A stretch of 5,449 bases of DNA from Bdellovibrionales bacterium (GCA_026648125.1 JAPKGD010000160.1:1-5449); one strand, 5' to 3'. Counted from the first letter of the stretch, positions 1-5,449 are shown. Numbers and translations are program-made. Notes: generated from the letters alone by a model not told the origin.

Positions 1-224
1 GCGGCTCGATCCACATGATGTTCATGCTGTTCTCGATCGATGCCGTCTTCTTTGACCGCGATCTCAAGGTGACCAGGGTCGCCCGCAGGGTGCGTCCGTG
101 GGTCGGGTTGGCATTCGGAGGGCGCGGCGCGCACGGAGTGGTGGAACTGCCTGCGGGCGCGGCGCGCGAGACACAGCCCGGCCACCGGCTGGAGTTCACC
201 ACGGAGACCGGCGGGGACTCGTAG
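1..224 (+). CDS. DUF192 (UPF0127) family protein, C-terminal part
   Basis: The first full codon is at base 3; 73 residues remain before the TAG at 222-224, and the 5' end lies outside the window. The visible protein opens with GSIHMMFMLFSIDAVFFDRD and continues with a VRPWVG segment and GAHGVVELPAGAA. These match the family pattern: an M-x-F-M-x-F-x-I-D-x-x-F strand, then a charged turn, then an E-L-P-A-G strand. DUF192 proteins are small beta-rich domains, often exported or fused to other domains; their biochemical role is not established, so I assign none. About the first third to half of a typical ~110-150 residue member is missing, so I cannot tell whether a signal peptide was present. 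Composition is GC-rich, like the sirtuin gene that converges on it 25 bases downstream. Family call is fairly secure; function unknown. Confidence 0.8.
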   Translation, partial: GSIHMMFMLFSIDAVFFDRDLKVTRVARRVRPWVGLAFGGRGAHGVVELPAGAARETQPGHRLEFTTETGGDS

Positions 225-249
225 CTGCCCGGGAGGATCGGGGCGCGGC

Positions 250-939
250 TCAGCGCCGGCCGCGGCCGGGAACAAGCCTTTCGACGATGGCAGGCAGGCT
301 CTGGCCGGCGGTGGCGCGGATTACGACGCTGGCGAGGCCGCTCAGGGGTGTCTCTTCGGGATTGATTTCGATAAGGGGAACTCCCCGCCGGCAGGCAATC
401 ACGGGGAACTCGGCCGCCGGGTAGACCACCGCAGATGTGCCGACGACAAGGAACAGGTCGCAGAGGGCCGTTTGCCGGTAGCATTCGCGTAGCGCGTCCT
501 CGGGGATTGGCTCGCCGAACATCACCGTGTCGTTCTTGAGGAAGCCGCCGCATTCGGGGCAGAGGGGCGGCAGCCGGTCGAGCCGCACGCTTTCGAGCCG
601 ATCACGGGCGCCGCAGCTCATACAGCGCACGAGGTAGCGGTTGCCATGAATCTCCGTGATGTGGCGTGAGCCCGCGCGCTGATGCAGGTTGTCGATGTTC
701 TGGGTGATGATGTGGGCAAGCCGGCCCATCGCCTCCAGGTCAGCCATCGCACGGTGACCCGCGTTCGGTGTTGCGTCATCAATTGCGCGGTTGAACTCGG
801 CGAACTCCTGCTTGAAGGAGATGGCCTCCTGCCACCAGGCCGCGGGGTCCTGGTTGAAGAGCTCCCAGCCATCGAAAGTGGGCTCGCCCAGCTTCGTCCA
901 GATGCCCTCCCCACCGCGGAAGGTGGGGATGCCGCTTTC
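250..939 (-). CDS. Sir2-family NAD-dependent protein deacylase, N-terminus missing
   Basis: The reading frame runs from base 939 down to the TGA at 250-252 and gives 229 residues. Sirtuins remove acetyl or other acyl groups from lysines in the cytoplasm, consuming NAD+ and releasing nicotinamide and O-acyl-ADP-ribose. Seen here, numbered from the first residue kept: ESGIPTFRGGEGIW (1-14, the second half of the NAD-binding motif), TQNIDNLHQRAGS (79-91), the catalytic histidine in EIHGN (His98), a zinc site of two C-x2-C pairs (Cys106/109 and Cys127/130), GTSAVVYPAAEFP (167-179) and IEINPEE. I do not see the Ala-Tyr-x-x-Arg signature of CobB-type desuccinylases, so substrate class is left open. 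The internal ATG at 747 is not the real start, because conserved sirtuin sequence extends 64 codons upstream of it. About 20 residues, including GAG-I-S, are lost at a sequence join near 939; upstream the frame meets a stop at 951-949. As drawn, the protein could not bind NAD normally. Confidence 0.9.
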   Translation of the reverse strand, partial: ESGIPTFRGGEGIWTKLGEPTFDGWELFNQDPAAWWQEAISFKQEFAEFNRAIDDATPNAGHRAMADLEAMGRLAHIITQNIDNLHQRAGSRHITEIHGNRYLVRCMSCGARDRLESVRLDRLPPLCPECGGFLKNDTVMFGEPIPEDALRECYRQTALCDLFLVVGTSAVVYPAAEFPVIACRRGVPLIEINPEETPLSGLASVVIRATAGQSLPAIVERLVPGRGRR

Positions 940-943
940 CTTA
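935..943. other. Putative chimeric junction 1 (sirtuin to enolase)
   Basis: On the left, sirtuin similarity on the - strand is continuous down to the Glu codon 939-937 of ESGIPTFRG, then gives Lys-Ser-Thr-stop where family members have GAGISxx. On the right, enolase similarity on the + strand begins abruptly at Ser/Leu 938-943 (SLDVQEFMIVP). The two gene fragments abut with no spacer and share only two or three bases. Base composition changes at the same point. There is no inverted repeat, target duplication or transposase here, so an assembly or cloning join is more likely than recombination. Confidence 0.85.
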
Positions 944-1744
944 GATGTTCAGGAATTTATGATTGTTCCTGTTTGTGGCGGACGCTTTTCAGAATCCTTA
1001 CGTGCTGGCGTTGAAGTGTTTCACCACCTCAAGCAAATCTTGAGTGAGAAGGGGTTAGCGACATCTGTGGGGGATGAGGGCGGGTTTGCTCCGCGCCTCG
1101 AGGGTAATCGCCAAGCTATGGAACTTTTGATGACGGCCATTGAAAAGGCCGGTTATCGACCTGGCGAAGAGATTCGCCTGGCTCTCGATGTGGCCGCCAC
1201 CGAACTCTATGAGGACGGAGCCTATCATTGGGAAGGCCGACGAATTGAAGCGGAGGAACTGGGAGGTATTTATGCGGACTGGGCAAAAAACTTTCCACTC
1301 GTAAGTGTTGAAGATGGTTTTTCTGAGGATGACTGGCAGGGGTGGATTTCGTTTACCAAATCGCATGGGCACGGATTGCAATTGGTTGGCGACGATCTTT
1401 TTGTAACGAACCCCGAGCGGTTACAATCGGGTATTGATAAAGGGGCCGCCAACGCGATTCTCATCAAAGTAAATCAAATTGGAAGTCTCTCTGAAACTAT
1501 GACGGCCGTCTCGATGGCCCAAAAGAACGGTTATCGAACAGTCATGTCACATCGGAGTGGCGAAACTGAGGATGCGACTATCGCCGACCTCGCGGTCGCC
1601 TTGTCTTGCCAACAAATTAAGACCGGTAGCCTCTGCCGTGGTGAAAGAACTGCGAAGTACAATCAATTGCTCCGAATTGAAGAAATGCTCGGGGCTAGAG
1701 CCCAGTTTTGGGGGGCTCGAATGCTTGAAAGCCATCTCAATTAG
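941..1744 (+). CDS. eno: Enolase (phosphopyruvate hydratase), C-terminal two thirds
   Basis: Enolase converts 2-phosphoglycerate to phosphoenolpyruvate in glycolysis, in the cytoplasm, and is also a component of RNA degradosomes in some bacteria. The fragment keeps 267 residues of a family that is usually about 430 long; the N-terminal domain and the first catalytic Glu are missing. Active-site residues (yeast numbering) are present: Glu211 in GDEGGFAP (1076-1078), Mg ligands Asp246 in ALDVAATE (1187-1189), Glu295 in VEDGFSEDDW (1310-1312) and Asp320 in VGDDLF (1391-1393), the catalytic base Lys345 in ILIKVNQIGS (1466-1468), His373 in SHRSGETED (1550-1552) and Lys396 in QIKTGS (1619-1621). 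The open frame continues upstream to an ATG at 791, but those ~50 residues are the antisense of the sirtuin gene and are not enolase. The true 5' end is absent. An ftsB-like gene follows 70 bases downstream, a linkage known in several proteobacterial groups. Confidence 0.93.
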   Translation, partial: LDVQEFMIVPVCGGRFSESLRAGVEVFHHLKQILSEKGLATSVGDEGGFAPRLEGNRQAMELLMTAIEKAGYRPGEEIRLALDVAATELYEDGAYHWEGRRIEAEELGGIYADWAKNFPLVSVEDGFSEDDWQGWISFTKSHGHGLQLVGDDLFVTNPERLQSGIDKGAANAILIKVNQIGSLSETMTAVSMAQKNGYRTVMSHRSGETEDATIADLAVALSCQQIKTGSLCRGERTAKYNQLLRIEEMLGARAQFWGARMLESHLN

Positions 1745-1814
1745 CCCCTAATCGAGGTCCTGTGGGATGAGATAAATTGGGCTTTGATTTGGGCTCAAGT
1801 TTGTTTATCCTGTT

Positions 1815-2132
1815 ATGGTGCGGGCTGTGTTGTTTGGCTTTTTTTCCGCTGTAAATGACTTCTTACATCGACCCTGGGTGGTCCTTTGGACCTGTCTAGC
1901 GATTGCTTTTGTTAATCTCGTTTTAGACGGAACTCTTCTCAGGATGTGGAGCCTCAATCGAGACTTCGCTCAACTCGAGCAATCTTCAAAACATCTGAAA
2001 ACCGAATTGGCCTCGCTCGATAGTAAAATTCGCCAAGCGACCAACCCCGCTTTTGTGGAGCGTGAAGCTCGTGACCGTTTTGATCTGGTGGGTGAAGGTG
2101 ACTTGGTGTTTGTGTTTACGGAAGAAGAGTAG
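1815..2132 (+). CDS. FtsB/DivIC-type septum formation initiator protein
   Basis: This 105-residue protein has the layout of small bitopic divisome proteins. There is a short N-terminal tail, one hydrophobic segment at about 21-37 (PWVVLWTCLAIAFVNLV), then a charged heptad-like stretch at 43-75 (LNRDFAQLEQSSKHLKTEL and following). The family's C-terminal motif follows: N-P-x-F-V-E-R-E-A-R (77-86), then F-D-L-V-G-E-G-D-L-V-F-V-F (89-101). In the family, FtsB/DivIC forms a coiled-coil complex with FtsL and FtsQ/DivIB at the septum and helps activate septal peptidoglycan synthesis. Its place directly after eno supports the call. I chose ATG 1815 because the hydrophobic segment then sits at the usual distance from the N-terminus; no strong Shine-Dalgarno precedes it, so translation may be coupled or weak. 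I leave the symbol blank because FtsB and DivIC cannot be told apart by eye. Confidence 0.85.
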   Translation: MVRAVLFGFFSAVNDFLHRPWVVLWTCLAIAFVNLVLDGTLLRMWSLNRDFAQLEQSSKHLKTELASLDSKIRQATNPAFVEREARDRFDLVGEGDLVFVFTEEE

Positions 2133-2185
2133 ATTTGAGAATAGAGCTGAAGAAAATTTCTTACGTTCCATTTCAATCCAGAAAC

Positions 2186-2192
2186 AGGGAGG
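2186..2192 (+). promoter_or_regulatory. Ribosome binding site of the cold-shock-domain gene
   Basis: AGGGAGG lies four bases before ATG 2197. It is the strongest Shine-Dalgarno match in the window. It decides the start of the cold-shock gene: the same frame stays open back to 2053 within the ftsB-like gene, but the core domain and this site both point to 2197. Confidence 0.75.
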
Positions 2193-2196
2193 TTCA

Positions 2197-2406
2197 ATGT
2201 CGACGGGAATCGTCAAATGGTTCAATCCGTCCATCGGCTACGGATTTATCCTCGGCTTTGATGGGTCTGAAATCTATTTTCACGCCACGGGAATCGTTGA
2301 TTCCGAAGGGGGTGTGACTTGGCGGACTGGGACTCAGGTGGAATTTGACCTGATTCAAACCCGCACAGGATTTGAAGCCACCAATGTGAGGAGCGCCGCG
2401 GCGTAG
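2197..2406 (+). CDS. Cold-shock-domain (CspA-like) nucleic-acid-binding protein
   Basis: A 69-residue single cold-shock domain, the usual length for CspA-type proteins. These five-stranded OB-fold proteins bind single-stranded RNA and DNA and act as RNA chaperones in the cytoplasm. The domain opens with TGIVKWFN (3-10), carries an RNP1-like GYGFI (14-18), an RNP2-like EIYFHATGI (25-33), and ends with GTQVEFDLIQTRTGFEATNV (45-64). Two things differ from the family consensus. RNP1, normally K-G-F/Y-G-F-I, here reads I-G-Y-G-F-I, losing the basic residue. RNP2, normally V/I-F-V-H-F/Y, reads I-Y-F-H-A, losing the last aromatic. The remaining aromatics (Trp8, Tyr15, Phe17, Tyr27, Phe28, His29) still offer a stacking surface. 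The gene starts 64 bases after the ftsB-like stop and could share its transcript. Role in cold adaptation is not implied; many such genes are constitutive. Confidence 0.9.
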   Translation: MSTGIVKWFNPSIGYGFILGFDGSEIYFHATGIVDSEGGVTWRTGTQVEFDLIQTRTGFEATNVRSAAA

Positions 2407-2437
2407 GTGGTCTCGGGAATTCTCTGAGCCCAAATAA

Positions 2438-2459
2438 GGGTTTTGGTTGCACCAAACCC
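2438..2459. repeat. Imperfect inverted repeat after the cold-shock gene (hairpin or operator)
   Basis: GGGTTT-T-GG, loop TTGCA, CC-AAACCC: eight base pairs with one bulged T and a five-base loop, 31 bases after the cold-shock stop. It is followed by ATAAATATAG, an A/T-rich stretch without a T run, so it is a poor intrinsic terminator on the + strand. It could instead stabilise the 3' end of the upstream mRNA or act as a protein site for the HTH product encoded next. The sequence does not decide between these. Confidence 0.4.
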
Positions 2460-2472
2460 ATAAATATAGAAT
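2443..2472 (+). promoter_or_regulatory. Possible weak sigma70-type promoter for the HTH-polA pair
   Basis: TTGGTT (2443-2448) and TAGAAT (2467-2472) are 18 bases apart in the A/T-richest part of the intergenic region. Both boxes are imperfect, and the -35 candidate lies inside the inverted repeat at 2438-2459. Position is sensible for transcription of the HTH gene, but the match is weak. Confidence 0.2.
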
Positions 2473-2488
2473 GAATTTAGACCGGAGA

Positions 2489-2512
2489 TAGGGCTCCCAA
2501 TGCGGAGCCCTA
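2489..2512 (+). terminator. Strong hairpin before the HTH gene (terminator or RBS-masking)
   Basis: TAGGGCTCC, loop CAATGC, GGAGCCCTA: nine perfect base pairs, six-base loop. The sequence after it, ATTAGTTTG, has only a short T run, so it is a moderate candidate for Rho-independent termination after the cold-shock gene. The right arm contains GGAG (2504-2507), the only Shine-Dalgarno-like sequence upstream of the HTH start (11 bases from TTG 2519, 14 from ATG 2522). The fold would therefore hide that site. Terminator, translational control, or both are possible; the perfect pairing makes the structure itself credible. Confidence 0.55.
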
Positions 2513-2521
2513 ATTAGTTTG

Positions 2522-2809
2522 ATGGAGTGGACACCTAAGGCGATTCGGCAATTGCGACTGCGGCTGGGTTGGAGTGCGGCGGAGTTTGGTCGCCGATTGG
2601 GATGCAGTGTGGATCTGGTTCATCGCTGGGAAAATGGCGAAATGGCCCTTGATCCTGAAGCCGCAAATACCATGCACCATCTTTTTGCTCAGGTTGAGCA
2701 AACGGCCCTGCGAACTTCTCAATTACCGCTTGCTGAGATGGTCATGGATCGAGAGCAGTTGTCTCAGGTCACTCACGATTTTGTTCAGCGGTTAGAGCCA
2801 AAACTCTAA
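2522..2809 (+). CDS. Xre-type helix-turn-helix protein upstream of polA
   Basis: A 95-residue cytoplasmic protein of the Xre/Cro DNA-binding fold. The HTH spans about residues 6-55. It includes IRQLRLRLGWSAAEFGRRLG, in which helix 2 is about 18-26, then C-S-V-D-L-V-H-R-W-E-N-G (28-39) with the W-E-N-G turn typical of this fold, followed by a helix DPEAANTMHHLF (44-55). The C-terminal 40 residues are probably helical and match no domain I recognise. This is likely a DNA-binding regulator, but the target is unknown. I chose ATG 2522; TTG 2519 in the same frame is possible and nearer the only GGAG. It ends 30 bases before polA, same strand, so the two are probably co-transcribed. A stable hairpin sits just before the start. 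Nothing toxin-like is adjacent, so an antitoxin role is not supported. Confidence 0.8.
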   Translation: MEWTPKAIRQLRLRLGWSAAEFGRRLGCSVDLVHRWENGEMALDPEAANTMHHLFAQVEQTALRTSQLPLAEMVMDREQLSQVTHDFVQRLEPKL

Positions 2810-2839
2810 GCTGTCGTTTTCTTAGGATCGGATGCCCGC

Positions 2840-5032
2840 ATGAAAAAGCTATATTTAGTCGACGTCAGTTCCATGTTTTTTCGAGCCTTCTTTGCTCTAC
2901 CTCATTTAACCAATGAAAAGGGAATGCCCACCAACGCGCTTTATGGTTTTTTGTCGATGGCGGTGAAGCTCTTGCGTGACGTTCACCCCGAATATATTGC
3001 CTTCTGCTTCGATAGCAAAGAGCCTTCTTTCCGGCATGAGATTTACGAAGATTATAAGGCCAATCGGGAAGAAATGCCCGCAGACCTGGTGCCACAAATT
3101 CCCTACGTCAATAAGCTGACGGAAGTGCTGGGCATCCCCATCGTTCAGCGTTCTGGCTTTGAAGCGGACGACCTCATTGGCACTCTCACAAAAGTTGGCC
3201 GAGCTCATGGACTGGAAGTAGTCATTGTGAGCGGCGACAAGGACTTTGCTCAGCTCGTTAATAATCATGTTGCGATGTACGACACAATGAAGGATGTGCG
3301 TTACGACTCAGAGGGTGTTCAGGCAAAATGGGGCGTGAAGCCTGAGCAAATGATTGATTACCTCTCCTTGGTTGGTGACTCATCGGACAATGTTCCTGGT
3401 GTAAAGGGTATCGGGCCCAAGGGAGCTCAAAAGCTTTTGCTCGAATTTAATACCCTCGAGAATATTTACGAAAACCTAGACAAGATTTCAGGCAAGGCCA
3501 TGAAGGCGAATCTTGAGGCCGGCAAAGAGAGTGCATTTTTGTCGAAAAAGCTTGTCACAATTCACTGTGACATTGAGCTTGAGCGACAGCCTGAAGATCT
3601 AAAGCTCAAACCGATCGATCAGGACCGACTCAGAGAACTTCTACTTGAGTTGGGCTTTAAGACTTTTGCTCGGACTCTTACAGGAGAGCCGCGTTCGGAT
3701 TCTGCCTCAGCTGAAAAAATTGAAGTGACAGATGCTAAGCCATCTCGAGTGACGGCAAGTTCCGCTCGGCCCCGGCCAGTGCGAAAGAGCACAAATGGTC
3801 CGCTCGAAGAAAAAAGCGGAACGATTTCGGACTTTGATAAGCAAATCGAGCCATATCAAGAGGTTTGGGGTCTTCTCGACGAGAGGGGATTTTATTTGGG
3901 CTCCGGCCAAAATGTTTTTCTCATTCAGGATGATCCGAAGCGGATCGGCGAATGGTTGGCAAAAAAGCAAGTGACCTGGCGAGGTTTTGACCTCAAACAG
4001 GTTTGGCATCACATTGCGGCCGTTGAACCTCAGGCCGCTTGGGATTCCATGCTGGCGGCCTATGTATTACGGGCTGGAAGTATCGATAATATGGGCGAGG
4101 TTTACGCTCATTATATGAATCGACCCCTTCCAGATCTGATGACGCCCAAGGAACTCTACCAGACTCAAATAGATCTGAGCCTCGAACTTGAAGAAAAACT
4201 TAAAGAGCAAGGGGGAGAGAAAGTCTACAGGGACATTGAACTTCCATTGGTGCCAGTGCTGTACGCCATGGAGAAGCGGGGCATCGCCATCGATGTTGAA
4301 GAACTTAAGCATCAGTCTCTCGGGCTTCAATCAGACATCGAGCGATTACAAAGTAATATCTTCGAGCTGGCCGGTGGACCATTCAATGTGGCCAGCCCCA
4401 AGCAATTGGCGCAAATTCTTTTTGAAAAGCTAAAGCTTCCTCCGGGTAAGAAAACCAAGACGGGCTTTTCTACAGATAGTGATGTCCTGCAAAAATTGAC
4501 ATCGCAGCACCCGATCGCTCAATTTTTAATTGATTATCGTGAATTGAGTAAACTCAAGTCGACCTACGTAGATGCGCTTCCCGCCCTAGTTCATCGCGAT
4601 ACGGGACGTCTGCATACGCATTTTAATCAAGCCGCGACCACCACAGGTCGACTTTCCAGTCAAAATCCCAATCTCCAGAACATTCCCATTCGGACGGAGC
4701 GAGGCCGATTGGTGCGCAAAGCCTTCATAGCCGGTCGAGATCAGATGTTGGTGGCGGCCGACTATAGTCAGATTGAACTTCGTGTCTTAGCTCACATTAC
4801 AGAGGATGAAGCTCTCTGTCGTGCGTTTGCGAACGACGTCGATATTCATGCTGCTACGGCAAGTGAAATTTATGGGGTGAAGCTGGAAGATGTAACTGCT
4901 GATTTGCGCCGCCACGCTAAGGCCGTAAATTTTGGTATCGCCTATGGGCAGGGTGCTTTTGGTCTTTCGGAGTCGTTGGGCATCAGCCGACAAGAAGCGA
5001 CCGATATCATTGACCGATACTTCAAGCGCTTT
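2840..5032 (+). CDS. polA: DNA polymerase I, C-terminus missing
   Basis: PolA fills gaps and removes RNA primers during replication and repair. The genuine part is about 731 residues. Domain 1 (1-290) is the 5' nuclease, with acidic residues Asp8, Asp58, Glu108, Asp110, Asp111, Asp133, Asp135, Asp180 and Asp183 and a helix-hairpin-helix near 186-199. A Ser/Lys-rich linker (about 280-340) follows. Domain 2 (343 to about 465) has the 3'-5' exonuclease fold but lacks the DTET motif and other metal ligands (the Exo II region reads F-D-L-K-Q-V at 383-388), so proofreading is probably lost, as in several bacterial PolAs. Domain 3 has TTTGRLSSQNPNLQNIP (600-616), motif A ADYSQIELR with Asp641, and motif B with Arg690, Lys694, Phe698 and Tyr702. 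These sit 64 below E. coli numbering. Similarity stops after YFKRF (727-731); motif C with its catalytic Asp is missing. The frame runs on to a TGA at 5165-5167, but that tail is foreign. Start ATG 2840 puts the conserved V-D at residues 7-8. Confidence 0.95.
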
Positions 5033-5034
5033 CG
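5024..5034. other. Putative chimeric junction 2 (polA to DUF3857 gene)
   Basis: PolA similarity is continuous to YFKRF (codons ending at 5032) and should continue with a proline-containing turn, but reads R-H-W-Q-R. In another frame, AAGCGCTTTCGCC (from 5024) starts Ala-Leu-Ser-Pro-Leu-Ala-Ala-Gln, the end of a signal peptide that leads into a DUF3857 domain. That frame is blocked upstream by TGA at 5011-5013. The join therefore lies within about ten bases, with no element boundary or repeat beyond microhomology. Confidence 0.82.
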
Positions 5035-5449
5035 CCACTGGCAGCGCAGGAAGATTCTTTCGACTCGGAACCGTCAAATGCAATTGTTGTATCCGCGGAA
5101 ACCGAGTTCGAGATCATCAACGAGGGGAAGGCCTACCTGCGAGTGCGGCGGGTCGAGCAGGTTTTGAATGAAAAAGCGAAGGAGCGCGGCGAAATTATAG
5201 TAGAAGAATCGCCTTTCATCAAATGCAAAAAGCTTTTCGGCCAGATCCGCGATGCCGCCGGAACCGTGGTCAAAAAAACCGACAAGAAAGATATCAACAA
5301 AGCCCAGGTTTCCGTTGGCTATGCGTTATATGAGGAATCCCGCTACCAGTGGATCGAGCTTTACTGGAACAGCTATCCTTATACTATCGAGTACGAATAT
5401 GAAGTGGAAATGTCCTCTCTATTCTTCTGGCCGGACTGGTATCCCCAGG
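5029..5449 (+). CDS. DUF3857-domain exported protein, N-terminal part
   Basis: The frame (first codon 5029) is open to the end of the window, 140 residues, with neither native start nor stop. It begins LSPLAAQEDSF, which looks like the last part of a signal peptide with a cleavage site around A-A-Q. A domain of alternating strands follows: SNAIVVSAETEFEIINEG, L-R-V-R-R-V-E-Q-V-L, then G-x-V-V-K-K-T-D-K-K-D-I-N-K, E-E-S-R-Y-Q-W-I-E-L, and I-E-Y-E-Y-E-V-E-M-S-S-L-F-F-W-P-D-W-Y-P-Q. This order, with the I-E-Y-E-Y strand and F-W-P-x-W-Y, is that of DUF3857, found at the N-terminus of large periplasmic or surface proteins that carry a transglutaminase-like domain further on. That second domain would lie outside the window. 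The function of these proteins is not established. Codon use is more A-rich than in polA. Only the signal peptide reading is inferred from a partial sequence; the domain call is good. Confidence 0.78.

Noticed and set aside
242..257. A GC-rich hairpin GGCGC-GGCTCA-GCGCC between the DUF192 and sirtuin genes, as a shared terminator.
   Set aside because: Only five pairs, no T run on either strand, and it overlaps the sirtuin stop codon; such pairs are common in GC-rich DNA.
618..914. Open frame of 98 codons on the - strand, rich in Arg, Ser and Thr, and the + strand frame at 682-1014.
   Set aside because: Both are shadows of the sirtuin gene in GC-rich DNA, with low-complexity translations and no domain; the 682-1014 frame also crosses the join.
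1784..1811. TTGATT and TATCCT, 16 bases apart, as a promoter for the ftsB-like gene.
   Set aside because: Transcription would start about three bases inside the coding region; linkage to the eno transcript is a simpler explanation.
2053..2196. A 48-residue in-frame extension upstream of the cold-shock gene, overlapping the ftsB-like gene.
   Set aside because: The strong AGGGAGG site and the conserved start of the domain place the start at 2197; the extension is out-of-frame ftsB-like coding sequence.
1787..2435. An 11-base inverted repeat, ATTTGGGCTCA at 1787-1797 and TGAGCCCAAAT at 2425-2435, flanking the ftsB-like and cold-shock genes.
   Set aside because: A few perfect 11-base inverted matches are expected by chance in a window of this size; no target duplications, terminal structure or mobility gene accompany it.
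941..5030. The possibility that block B is a genomic island or phage insertion in a GC-rich host.
   Set aside because: It holds core housekeeping genes that are themselves cut at both edges, with no integrase, attachment repeat, tRNA or transposase.

Overview
The window does not read as one continuous natural locus. It looks like three blocks of different base composition joined inside conserved genes, with no mobile element at either join. Block A (1 to about 940) is GC-rich (43 of 60 bases are G+C at 181-240). Block B (about 941 to 5030) is near 50% (30 of 60 at 1921-1980). Block C (about 5030 to 5449) is lower again and has its own codon habit (25 of 60 at 5161-5220). The simplest reading is a chimeric metagenome contig or concatenated read. 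Block B is the only multi-gene stretch and looks like a free-living Gram-negative housekeeping locus. A Bdellovibrionota or other delta-type proteobacterial source would fit, but that is an impression, not something shown here. I cannot assign blocks A and C to a phylum.

Block A holds the 3' end of a DUF192/UPF0127 gene on the + strand. It converges, 25 bases apart, on a Sir2-type NAD-dependent deacylase on the - strand, whose N-terminus is cut at about 939 in the middle of the NAD-binding GAG-I-S..SGIP..R motif.

Block B runs in one direction. It holds the last ~267 residues of enolase (eno), a small FtsB/DivIC-type divisome protein, a divergent 69-residue cold-shock-domain protein, a region with two hairpins, a 95-residue Xre-type HTH regulator, and DNA polymerase I (polA). 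PolA is intact through the 5' nuclease, the degenerate 3'-5' exonuclease and polymerase motifs A and B, then is cut at about residue 731, before motif C.

Block C is the N-terminal part of an exported DUF3857 (transglutaminase-associated) protein, starting inside its signal peptide and running off the window.

The main practical warning concerns two open reading frames that look like novel fusions. One is an enolase with about 50 unfamiliar N-terminal residues (791-1744). The other is a PolA with about 44 unfamiliar C-terminal residues (2840-5167). Both are best explained as reading across the joins. I found no convincing undescribed system. The more biological points of interest are the altered RNP1 motif of the cold-shock protein, the hairpin that covers the likely ribosome binding site of the HTH gene, and the linkage of that HTH gene to polA.
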